A DNA stretch of 20,086 nucleotides from an uncultured Campylobacter sp. (lineage in GTDB: Bacteria > Campylobacterota > Campylobacteria > Campylobacterales > Campylobacteraceae): NCBI RefSeq assembly GCF_938017775.1, contig NZ_CALIIU010000029.1:1-20086 (forward strand), given 5' to 3'. Numbering within the stretch: the stretch's first letter is position 1; every line of letters starts with the position of its first letter. Position numbers and translations under genes: made by a program. Shown here one piece after another: positions 8,284 through 14,608 of this stretch. Below the pieces are notes generated by a model that was given only the letters and a program-made list of their open reading frames with translations, searched no databases and was not told the origin of the DNA.

Positions 8284-8931
8284 CTAAAGTTCTTTAAACT
8301 CGGGTGGATTCATAAAAGGAGAATTTTTATTTTTTCCTAAATCGCAAGCTTTTTTATAATACCGCGCAGCTTTACTTTTATCGTTAGAGTTGTAGTTAAA
8401 TAACGCAAAATTATAGCAACTCGCTAGCTCGTCCGTTATGTCGCAACCTTTTTTATCATAAACCGCCGCTTTCATTAAATTTATTTTTACACCGTCTCCT
8501 TTACGGTACATCTCTGCCAACATACCGCATGATAGCGCTGATAGCTCTTGCCCCAGGTTACAAGATTTATCAAGGTAGATTATCGCTTTTGATATATCTT
8601 TCTCAACCCCATCTCCGTCACTATACATTGATCCCAATAGTCCACAATACATAGCGTCTCCCGCATCGCATCTTTTTTCATGATATTCGATGCCTTTTTT
8701 AGGATTTTCTTGCATCATTCTGATCGACATTACAAGGCAACCTGGCTCATATCCGCCGTCGCAGGTTTTTTCAAGCAGCTTAAGTGTTTTAGTATTGTCT
8801 TCGTATTGTAAAGCGGCTCTAAGGCAAGACTCCATATTGCCGTCATTGCACTCTTTTTCTAGCGTCTCAAGCTCGGTCGCTCCGAACGCAAAGCAAGTGA
8901 TAAATGCTAACGCAAATAGCGATTTTTTCAT
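8284..8931 (-). CDS. Secreted cysteine-paired Sel1-repeat protein (Hcp-like)
   Basis: 215 aa with a Sec signal peptide (residues 1-18, ending CFAFGA). The mature protein is a string of Sel1/TPR-like helical repeats, each with a cysteine pair: C28/C36, C57/C65, C88/C96, C124/C135 and C163/C172, with a sixth lone cysteine C196. Motifs such as YSDGDGVEKDISKAI and YRKGDGVKINLMKAA are typical of the loops between Sel1 helices. This design matches Helicobacter cysteine-rich proteins, periplasmic or secreted solenoids whose cysteines form one disulfide per repeat; some bind peptidoglycan fragments or interact with hosts. The role here is unknown. ATG at 8931 has AAGGA 7 nt upstream. Expression is probably affected by the adjoining G tract (see the promoter entry). 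C196 has no partner, so the last repeat may be truncated. Confidence 0.85.
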   Translation of the reverse strand: MKKSLFALAFITCFAFGATELETLEKECNDGNMESCLRAALQYEDNTKTLKLLEKTCDGGYEPGCLVMSIRMMQENPKKGIEYHEKRCDAGDAMYCGLLGSMYSDGDGVEKDISKAIIYLDKSCNLGQELSALSCGMLAEMYRKGDGVKINLMKAAVYDKKGCDITDELASCYNFALFNYNSNDKSKAARYYKKACDLGKNKNSPFMNPPEFKEL

Positions 8932-8961
8932 TTAGTATCCTTTCCGGGTAAAATTTGGCTA

Positions 8962-8976
8962 ATTCTACCCCCCCCC
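8962..8976 (-). promoter_or_regulatory. -10 box TAGAAT abutting a 9-G tract, likely phase-variable promoter
   Basis: On the minus strand nine consecutive G (8976-8968) run directly into TAGAAT (8967-8962), 31 nt before the Sel1-repeat ATG. Predicted transcription start is about 7 nt further on, giving a leader near 25 nt. A homopolymer in the spacer just upstream of -10 would change promoter geometry when its length slips. The -35 side (around TAATCA) is not well matched. The tract and box are seen directly; phase variation is inferred. Confidence 0.6.
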
Positions 8977-9079
8977 TAAGAAATTGATTAAATTTATCGC
9001 GAATTTTAATAAGGTAGCGAGAATTCCGACCGCAGATCCACCAAGCCCGCTCAAAATTTAAATTTTACCTGGATTGAGC

Positions 9080-9085
9080 TATAAT
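9080..9085 (+). promoter_or_regulatory. -10 box TATAAT for murI
   Basis: A perfect TATAAT in the context TTGAGCTATAATCGCG lies 31 nt before the TTG I choose as the murI start, giving a leader of about 24 nt. This also argues against translation starting at the TTG at 9074, which would lie upstream of the predicted transcription start. Confidence 0.6.
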
Positions 9086-9115
9086 CGCGCATTAAATTTA
9101 ACCTTGGATAAAGAT

Positions 9116-10447
9116 TTGAAAATAGCTTTTTTTGACTCTGGTATCGGCGGGCTGAGCGTGCTCGCCGAGGCTTTGCGGCGGTTTAGCGGGGCGGAGTTTT
9201 TGTATTTTGCCGACGAGGATCACGTCCCATACGGCACGAAAAGTAGGGCCGAGATCGTGCGGCTAAGCCTCGATGCCGTCGGGTTTCTGGTCTCGCGCGG
9301 CGCGGACGCGGTCGTCGTTGCTTGCAACACCGCCACGAGCGCGGCTATCTCGGAGCTTCGCGGCGCATTTAGCGTGCCGGTAATCGGCATGGAGCCCGCC
9401 GTCAAGCTCGCTGCAGACAGCTTTGGCGCGCGCCCAACGCTGCTCATCGCCACGCCGCTAACGATCGCCGGCGAAAAGCTCGCGCGCCTCGTGGGGCGGC
9501 TGGAGTGCGAGACGTGGAGCCTGCCGCTACCTCGCCTCGTGGAGTTTGCGCAGGATTTGGAGTTTGACTCGCCCGCGGTTCGGGCGTATCTGCGGGAGGA
9601 GTTAGCTAAATTTGAGCTTGAACGCCTCGGTTCGCTCGTGCTTGGTTGCACGCATTTTAACTATTTTAAGGACGTTTTGCGCGAAATTTTGCCGTCTCAC
9701 GTGCGCATCATCGACGGCATCGACGGCACGTTAAACCGCCTTGCAAGCGAGCTAGACGGGCAGTTAAAGCTCGCGTGCGGTGAGGATTTGCCCTCGCGGG
9801 CGACTAAATTTAACACGGGCGGCGAGAGCATAAAAGGCAAGAACAAGCAGGGCGTAGAAGGTCGCGATAATAGCGGCGGCGGGCGCGACACAGAAAGTTG
9901 CGGCGAGAGCAAGCCCGATATGATAGAGCAAGGTATGAGCAGACTTCGTGCAGTGTCGTGCGGCACCATAAAAAACGGCGTAGTGAGGTATGATGAGTGC
10001 GATGAGTTTTCTAACGCGGATGAGCGCGGCTGCGGCATGGATACTTCGCGCGACATAAAATCGCAGGTTTGTGCGGCTAAATTTAACGCGGACGGCGGTA
10101 TAAAATTTAACGCAAATTCGCAAACGGGCGAGCTGGGCGCAATCCGCGAACGCGACGGTAAGCTGGCGGTCAATGCCCGCGGCGTAGAGCAATGCGACGA
10201 AGACAAATGCCGCATGTCGCCACGCGCCGTAGATGCGAATTCACAGCTCAAGCTTTATTCTCGAGGCGGCGCGGATTTGTCCTTAGAATTTAAGCCGCGA
10301 AGCGAAGAGGCGGGTATTTCGCGAGTGAATTATCCAAACGGCAACAGCGTGGAGTATTTTTACTCGGGTAGGGCGCTAGATGCGGCGCAGCTGCGCAAAG
10401 TAGAACTGTTTTTAAAGCGGCTCGATGCGATGCGAGCAATCGACTAG
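9116..10447 (+). CDS. murI: Glutamate racemase with a large C-terminal insertion
   Basis: Interconverts L- and D-glutamate, supplying D-Glu for peptidoglycan; cytosolic. The core is clear: FFDSGIGGLSV (residues 5-15, catalytic-site D7/S8), HVPYGTKS, the first catalytic cysteine C70 in VVACNTATSAA, GMEPAVK, and the second, C178, in LGCTHFNYF. I start at TTG 9116 because it gives MKIAFFDSG, matching the family start; a TTG at 9074 adds 14 residues but precedes the predicted transcript. The family is about 250-270 aa; this protein has 443. After about residue 222 comes roughly 175 residues of low-complexity, polar, Cys- and Gly-containing sequence, then a normal-looking end (VEYFYSGRALDAAQLRKVELFLKRL). 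Inside the insertion a 24-nt DNA motif recurs in frame (9801 and 10074, 3 mismatches, 273 nt apart). Whether the enzyme is active cannot be told. Confidence 0.9.
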   Translation: MKIAFFDSGIGGLSVLAEALRRFSGAEFLYFADEDHVPYGTKSRAEIVRLSLDAVGFLVSRGADAVVVACNTATSAAISELRGAFSVPVIGMEPAVKLAADSFGARPTLLIATPLTIAGEKLARLVGRLECETWSLPLPRLVEFAQDLEFDSPAVRAYLREELAKFELERLGSLVLGCTHFNYFKDVLREILPSHVRIIDGIDGTLNRLASELDGQLKLACGEDLPSRATKFNTGGESIKGKNKQGVEGRDNSGGGRDTESCGESKPDMIEQGMSRLRAVSCGTIKNGVVRYDECDEFSNADERGCGMDTSRDIKSQVCAAKFNADGGIKFNANSQTGELGAIRERDGKLAVNARGVEQCDEDKCRMSPRAVDANSQLKLYSRGGADLSLEFKPRSEEAGISRVNYPNGNSVEYFYSGRALDAAQLRKVELFLKRLDAMRAID

Positions 10448-10475
10448 GCTACGCGCCTGTGAGCCGCAGCGTGGG

Positions 10476-10622
10476 TTAAAATTTTATCGCATCGCGGATC
10501 GCACCACGCAAATTAAAATTCTAGCGCATCGCAGATCGTTTCGTGAAAGTTAAAATTTTGATGCGCTATAAATCGCAGCGCAGACTCAAAATTTCGCCGT
10601 TTTGTAAATCGTACCGCATAGG
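10476..10622 (+). repeat. Decayed tandem repeat, four units of 36-37 nt
   Basis: Units begin at 10476, 10513, 10550 and 10587 (37, 37, 37 and 36 nt), and a partial fifth begins at 10623. Units 1, 2, 3 and 5 open with TTAAAAT and unit 4 with CAAAATTT. The first two units continue with a shared GCGCATCGC-type core and GATCG in the middle; the later ones are more diverged (AAATCG in place of GATCG). The array starts about 30 nt after the murI stop. Confidence 0.6.
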
Positions 10623-10940
10623 TTAAAATCTCAGCGCGCTAAAATTTAACTCGGCGATTTAGAAGTAGCTTCGCAACAGCATGTGAGCAATGGCACCTAG
10701 CCGTCGCCCGGCGCGCGAAAGTTAAAATTTTACGGGGCAAATGCTGCCTTCCGCTGTCCGGCACGTAAATTTAAAATTTAACGCACAACGCCGCCGTCTG
10801 CCTTGAAACCGCATAGCGCAAGCCAAGCGCCGCCGTTGCCACTAATTCTTTGAATTTCATAGCGCAAGCCGAGATCGCTGTTTGCAGAAGTTACCTCGCG
10901 TCGCACGAACTATCGCTGCGGATTTGAAATTTTAAATTTA

Positions 10941-11091
10941 GACTAGGGCGCGGGTAAGCGGCGCGAACGAGGTTAAATTTAGCGCGCAGCGCAAACCGCC
11001 GCCGAGAAAATTTGACTAGCGGCATGTGAGATCGTGAAATTTAGCATGCCGCACTGCGAAATTTCACCGCCGCCGGTGAAATTTAGACTAG
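10941..11091 (+). repeat. Diverged repeats of about 73 nt marked by GACTAG
   Basis: GACTAG occurs at 10941, 11014 and 11086, spaced 73 and 72 nt. The first two units also share, in order, AAATTTAGC, a GC-rich piece, CCGCCGCCG and a closing run of A/T ending in AATTT. The period is close to twice the 37-nt period of the neighbouring array. Identity is low, so this is a decayed repeat. Confidence 0.4.
11059..11084. other. Strong stem-loop, 11-bp stem with 4-nt loop
   Basis: AAATTTCACCG pairs perfectly with CGGTGAAATTT around loop CCGC. An 8-bp inverted repeat GCGGCATG/CATGCCGC (11019-11052) lies just before it. No T-run follows on either strand, so a standard terminator role is not supported; it may be part of the decayed repeat family. 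Confidence 0.5.
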
Positions 11092-11273
11092 CCACGCGGC
11101 GTAAATTTTAAAATGATTAAATTTTAAGGCGCCGCGCAGCCCGCAAGTCTTTTCTGTGATAGCCAAGCCCGCAGGCTTTAAATTTGAAATTCCAAAATCC
11201 GTAAAGCAAGATTTCTCGCCGTATCATTTCGCGAGCGAGATTTATACCGCAAAATTCGGCGCCGCACGGGGTA

Positions 11274-11306
11274 AATTCACTCTGCGCCGAAGGCATAGAG
11301 TGAATT
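11274..11306 (-). terminator. Stem-loop after the EexN-like gene
   Basis: AATTCACTCT pairs with AGAGTGAATT over a 13-nt loop, 45 nt past the stop of the minus-strand lipoprotein gene. On that strand the stem is followed by TTTACCCC, a weak T-run. It is probably the transcript end of that gene, or a bidirectional end shared with any read-through from murI. Confidence 0.45.
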
Positions 11307-11350
11307 AAAATGTATTAATAGGGGAATAATTTATTGCAATTTTAATCTAA

Positions 11351-11635
11351 TTAATCTTTCAGCCCCCTCTCGGCTCTTTGCCTTTTTACGATTGCTGAAC
11401 CGAGCATTTTCTCTTGATCAGCATAAAATTCTACGATTTCCTTAGCGTTCACACAATTTTTATAAGAGTTGCTTCCGTCTTTTAAAGTATTGAAATCACA
11501 CTTTGCGTAAACCTCTTTAGCCTCATTTAGATGAATATCGTAATATTCCTTGGTCTTTACCTCGGTATCGTCACCGCAACCAACTAATAAAGCAGCTAAC
11601 ACCCCCCCCCAGAGGAACATTTTGGGATTTTTCAT
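11351..11635 (-). CDS. EexN-like entry-exclusion lipoprotein with a G tract in the signal peptide
   Basis: 94 aa, a small lipoprotein: signal peptide with lipobox LLVGC (acylated C20), then a charged helical domain with EYYDIHLNEAKEVYAKC (C46) and YKNCVNAKEIVEFY (C61). The spacing Y-x3-H-x2-E, then Cys, then NCVNA is the pattern of EexN lipoproteins, which on conjugative plasmids block entry of a second related plasmid; the assignment is by pattern only. ATG at 11635 has AAGGAG 7 nt upstream; an ATG five bases earlier reads into a stop. Codons 9-12 contain nine consecutive G (+ strand C, 11602-11610). With 8 G the frame stops at codon 13, with 10 G at about codon 22, so the gene is set ON as sequenced. 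No conjugation genes are nearby. Confidence 0.75.
   Translation of the reverse strand: MKNPKMFLWGGVLAALLVGCGDDTEVKTKEYYDIHLNEAKEVYAKCDFNTLKDGSNSYKNCVNAKEIVEFYADQEKMLGSAIVKRQRAERGLKD
11602..11610 (-). repeat. 9-G homopolymer tract inside the EexN-like gene
   Basis: Nine C on the plus strand read as G on the coding strand, spanning TGG GGG GGG GTG (Trp-Gly-Gly-Val) in the signal peptide core. Homopolymeric G tracts of about this length are the classic slipped-strand contingency sites of Campylobacter. Confidence 0.85.
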
Positions 11636-11664
11636 TTCATTCTCCTTGTTTGAAATTTATCGGT

Positions 11665-11670
11665 ATTTTA
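11665..11670 (-). promoter_or_regulatory. Candidate -10 box for the EexN-like gene
   Basis: Minus-strand TAAAAT in the context GGATAGTAAAATACCG lies 30 nt before the ATG, predicting a leader of about 23 nt. No clear -35. Confidence 0.4.
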
Positions 11671-11798
11671 CTATCCGTTTACTTTAAAAAATTTGAATTA
11701 CAGGCGCACGCGCCGTTTTAACACGGCTAGTTAAAATTCAGCTTTTAAAATTTGCTCGCTCTTTTTGAAATTTCGTTTTAAAATTTTATCCGCGCGAT

Positions 11799-11873
11799 GG
11801 AATTCTACCGAGCGGAATTCTGCGGGATAAAGCAAAATTCCGCTCGGTAGAATTCCGCATCTCTGCGGAATTC
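11799..11873 (-). terminator. Long inverted repeat overlapping a second hairpin, downstream of the NhaC-type gene
   Basis: A 21-nt arm beginning GGAATTCTACCGAG (11799-11819) pairs perfectly with 11836-11856; with one mismatch the stem extends to 25 bp and leaves loop GGGATAAA. The segment GAATTCCGC (11850-11858), mostly within the right arm, can instead pair with GCGGAATTC (11865-11873) over a 6-nt loop. The two structures exclude each other. GAATTC occurs several times. It lies 34-108 nt past the antiporter stop, so transcript termination or 3'-end protection is likely. The other genes here have only simple stems. Confidence 0.6.
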
Positions 11874-11906
11874 AAAATTTAAAAGCAAATTTAAAATTTG
11901 CGAGAG

Positions 11907-13601
11907 CTACTCCTCTATCTTTTTACCTGCGAACCGCACGAGAGCCCACGTAACGGCAAGCCCCATCGGTAGCGCGATCCAGACGCTAAGTCCTAGCGCT
12001 ACGGGCAGATAGCCCGCCACCACGGCGACCGCGCCGACGGATAGAGCGTAAGGCATCTGCGTCTTTACGTGCTCGATATGATCGCAGCCCGCGCCCATCG
12101 ACGAAAGGATCGTGGTGTCCGAAATCGGCGAGCAGTGATCGCCGAAAATTGCACCCGTAAGTACGCCCGAGATATTTACGATCATATAGGCGTGAAGCGC
12201 GTCGCCCGAAAGCCCGTAGTGAAGTCCCACGGCGTTTGCCAAAGGTATGGCTAGCGGCATTAGAATTCCCATCGTGCCGTAGCTAGTGCCCGTCGAAAAG
12301 CTAATGAACGAGCCCAGCATGAAAATCGCTACTGGAAGCAAGAATTTCGGCGTGTTTTGACTTAGCATATCGACCAGATAGCGCGACGTACCGAGCTCCT
12401 TGATGACTGAGCTGAGCGACCAGGCAAGCAGCAAGATCACGATCGTAACGATCATCGTCTTCCACCCCTTGATCCACGTAGAGATCGCCTCTCTGACGTT
12501 AAAAATTTTACGGTAAACGCTCATAAATATAGACACGACCGTAGCAAGAAGCGCCGCTTGAAAAAGCGCGACCGACGAGTTTGCGTTGCCGAACGTCGCC
12601 TGAAGCGTTGCAAAGCTTAGCGGAGCGGCTTTTGCGGCTGCGAGAGCATCGCCTTCAAGCTTGCTTAGCCCGCTAAAATAAAAGCTCGCAAACGCCCCGC
12701 AGATTAGCACTATAAGCGGTATAACGGCGTTTGATGCCTGCGGCTTGACGCCTTCTTTAGGCTCTAGCGTTTTATCTTCGAGCTCGGCGATGTTAGAATT
12801 TTTAGAGTGGATTTCGCCGCTCGCCGCGCGCCTTTCGGCAGAGAGCATCGGCCCGAAATCCCTGCGCATGAACGCCACGTAAACTACGAAAGCAAGCATA
12901 AAAAGATTGTAGAAGCGATACGGCATGGTTTGTACGAAGATCGAGAAGGCGTTTACGTTTTGTACGCCGATCTGATCATATCCCGCTCTTATCAGAGAGA
13001 CCTCAAGACCTACCCAGGTAGAAATTAGCGCGATACCGGCAATCGGCGCGGCGGTAGCGTCGATGATGAAGGCGAGCTTTTCGCGGCTAACTCTAAATTT
13101 ATCGGTAATCGGCCTCATGACTGGGCCTACGATCAGGGCGTTTGCGTAGTCGTCGAAAAATACGAAAAGACCCATAACCCATGTCGAAATTTGCGCTGAG
13201 ATACCCGTTTTAGCGCGCTTGCTAATCCAAAGAGCCACGGCTTTCGTGCCGCCCGTCCTGCTAATCAGCGCGACCACGCCGCCGATACAAAGCACCTGCA
13301 AAAGTACGCCCGCGTTGCCTTTGCTGGCCATCGAGCCCACCACGCGCGCGACCAGATCGGTAAAGCTGCCCACAAGCGCGGAGATCGGATTGTCATTAAC
13401 GACGGCGAGCATATAGGTGCCGCTAAAAACGCCGATGAAAAGCGACAGAATCACCTCTTTGGTGATAAAGGCAAGCGCGATCGCCACGACGGGCGGCACC
13501 AGCGTCCAGATGCCGAAAAGCTCGGCATTATGCTGCCTGGTCGCATCATCCACCGCAAACGCGGCAACCGATAAAAACATTAGTAATAGAATTTTTTTCA
13601 T
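11907..13601 (-). CDS. NhaC-family Na+/H+ antiporter-type membrane protein
   Basis: An inner-membrane transporter of the NhaC / IT superfamily; relatives exchange Na+ or organic ions for protons, aiding pH and sodium homeostasis. 564 aa with about 11-12 hydrophobic segments. Diagnostic motifs are FFDDYANALIVGPVMRPITD in the first half and GDHCSPISDTTILSSMGAGC in the second, the duplicated ion-path signatures of the family, plus SFSTGTSYGTMGILMPLAIP. The N-terminus (MKKILLLMFLSVAAFAVDD) looks like a cleavable signal or first membrane segment. A long hydrophilic stretch around residues 245-290 is probably a cytoplasmic loop. ATG at 13601 with GGCGAG upstream. The dehydrogenase gene ends 16 nt before it on the same strand, so the two may share a transcript. 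Exact ion specificity is not readable. Confidence 0.9.
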   Translation of the reverse strand: MKKILLLMFLSVAAFAVDDATRQHNAELFGIWTLVPPVVAIALAFITKEVILSLFIGVFSGTYMLAVVNDNPISALVGSFTDLVARVVGSMASKGNAGVLLQVLCIGGVVALISRTGGTKAVALWISKRAKTGISAQISTWVMGLFVFFDDYANALIVGPVMRPITDKFRVSREKLAFIIDATAAPIAGIALISTWVGLEVSLIRAGYDQIGVQNVNAFSIFVQTMPYRFYNLFMLAFVVYVAFMRRDFGPMLSAERRAASGEIHSKNSNIAELEDKTLEPKEGVKPQASNAVIPLIVLICGAFASFYFSGLSKLEGDALAAAKAAPLSFATLQATFGNANSSVALFQAALLATVVSIFMSVYRKIFNVREAISTWIKGWKTMIVTIVILLLAWSLSSVIKELGTSRYLVDMLSQNTPKFLLPVAIFMLGSFISFSTGTSYGTMGILMPLAIPLANAVGLHYGLSGDALHAYMIVNISGVLTGAIFGDHCSPISDTTILSSMGAGCDHIEHVKTQMPYALSVGAVAVVAGYLPVALGLSVWIALPMGLAVTWALVRFAGKKIEE

Positions 13602-13617
13602 TTTCTCGCCTTAGAAT

Positions 13618-14364
13618 TTAATGCTTTTCGATAAAAAGCCCAGCCCAGCTCTGCTGCGTCGCCATCGCCTCTACGACGTTGATATTTACACGACGGGGCA
13701 TCGCTAGGCAGCTTAGTACGATCTGCGCGATATCCTCGGGTAGGATCGCATCGACCCCCTCATACACGGCTGCGGCGCGCGCTAGATCGCCTTTAAAGCG
13801 CACCTCGCTAAACTCGCTCTTGCAGATTCCCGGCGCGATCTCCGTCACGCGGATGCCAGTGCCGCGCAGGTCGTTGCGGATATTGCGGCTAAACTGCTTG
13901 ATAAACGCCTTGCTCGCGCCGTAAACGTGGCTACCCGGATAGGGCCACGCGCCCGCAGTCGAGCCGAGATTGAAGATATAGCCGCTGCCGCGCGCGATCA
14001 TCAGCGGCAGCACCGCCTTGGTCGAATACAGCACACCTTTGATATTCGTATCGACCATCGTCTCCAAATCCTCTACGGGAGTCTGCGCGATCCCCTCAAG
14101 CCCCAGCGCAAGACCTGCGTTATTTACAAGCACCTCGACGTCTTTGAAATTTTCAGGCAGCGCGTTTACGGCGTCAAACACCGCAGCTTTATCGCGAATA
14201 TCCGCGGCGATAATGTGCGTATTGCCTAGTTCACTCGCTAGCTTTTGCAGCCGATCTTTGCGACGCCCAAGCGCAATTATCTTATAACCCTGCGCGCTAA
14301 GCGCCCTGGCGATCGCCTCGCCAAAGCCGCTCGTAGCGCCCGTTATGAATGCCGTGTTTTTCAT
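13618..14364 (-). CDS. Short-chain dehydrogenase/reductase (YdfG-like)
   Basis: A classical NAD(P)-dependent SDR, 248 aa, cytosolic. Cofactor motif TGATSGFGEA (residues 8-17), basic residues after strand 2 (GRRKDR, suggesting NADP), NNAG (81-84), N108, catalytic S135 in FNLGSTAG, and Y148/K152 in YGASK. IAPGICKSEF matches the PG motif. Closest resemblance is to YdfG-type enzymes that oxidise 3-hydroxy acids such as serine or 3-hydroxypropionate; the true substrate is unknown. The open frame extends to 14535, but ATG 14364 is the right start: AAGGGGATCGT precedes it and the family begins here. The NhaC-type gene follows after 16 nt. Upstream lies a divergent spacer shared with the membrane protein gene. 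Confidence 0.92.
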   Translation of the reverse strand: MKNTAFITGATSGFGEAIARALSAQGYKIIALGRRKDRLQKLASELGNTHIIAADIRDKAAVFDAVNALPENFKDVEVLVNNAGLALGLEGIAQTPVEDLETMVDTNIKGVLYSTKAVLPLMIARGSGYIFNLGSTAGAWPYPGSHVYGASKAFIKQFSRNIRNDLRGTGIRVTEIAPGICKSEFSEVRFKGDLARAAAVYEGVDAILPEDIAQIVLSCLAMPRRVNINVVEAMATQQSWAGLFIEKH

Positions 14365-14400
14365 ACGATCCCCTTTGCGTAAAATTTTAAATTTAGCGCA

Positions 14401-14406
14401 ATGATA
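14401..14406 (-). promoter_or_regulatory. Candidate -10 box for the dehydrogenase-antiporter pair
   Basis: Minus-strand TATCAT in the context TTTTGCGTTATCAT lies 37 nt before the dehydrogenase ATG, within the 244-nt divergent spacer. It is a tentative pick; AT-rich alternatives exist. Confidence 0.3.
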
Positions 14407-14578
14407 ACGCAAAACGGATTTAGAATTTATGAATTTTATCTTGCGGCGCGGGCGCGGATGAAATAACACGAAGGACATTGGGCGTGCTTCTAGCGCGCAC
14501 GGACTCGCGATAGGCAGCGGATTTGGCGAGCGCACGGCTAAATTTAAAATTTTGCGTCGTTTGTTTTTCGCGGTTTGC

Positions 14579-14584
14579 TATAAT
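14579..14584 (+). promoter_or_regulatory. Extended -10 promoter for the 14609 membrane protein gene
   Basis: TTTGCTATAAT is a near-perfect Campylobacter extended -10 element, placing the transcript start near 14591 and leaving about an 18-nt leader before the ATG at 14609. It excludes the upstream TTG at 14552 as the start. Confidence 0.6.
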
Positions 14585-14608
14585 TACCTAAATTTAGGAA
14601 AAAGACAA

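Larger units (their letters stand above)
10448..11350. other. Gene-free region of about 900 nt rich in decayed repeats
   Basis: No open frame with a ribosome site or family resemblance was found on either strand. The region mixes GC-rich pieces with TAAATTT/AAAATTT words at near-regular spacing and holds the 37-nt tandem repeats, 73-nt repeats and stem-loops listed separately. A further 13-nt direct repeat CATAGCGCAAGCC occurs at 10812 and 10858. It separates murI from the convergent EexN-like gene. Confidence 0.55.

Noticed and set aside
9697..10251. Long minus-strand open frames (184 and 142 codons) opposite the murI insertion
   Set aside because: They lack ribosome sites and family resemblance; the bias of the low-complexity murI codons explains the open antisense frames.
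10476..10622. CRISPR array
   Set aside because: The 37-nt periodicity is of whole diverging units, with no constant repeat separated by unique spacers, and no cas genes are in the window.
14365..14535. 57-residue N-terminal extension of the dehydrogenase
   Set aside because: The SDR fold starts at the ATG at 14364, which has a strong ribosome site; the extension is unlike any SDR and crosses the divergent promoter region.
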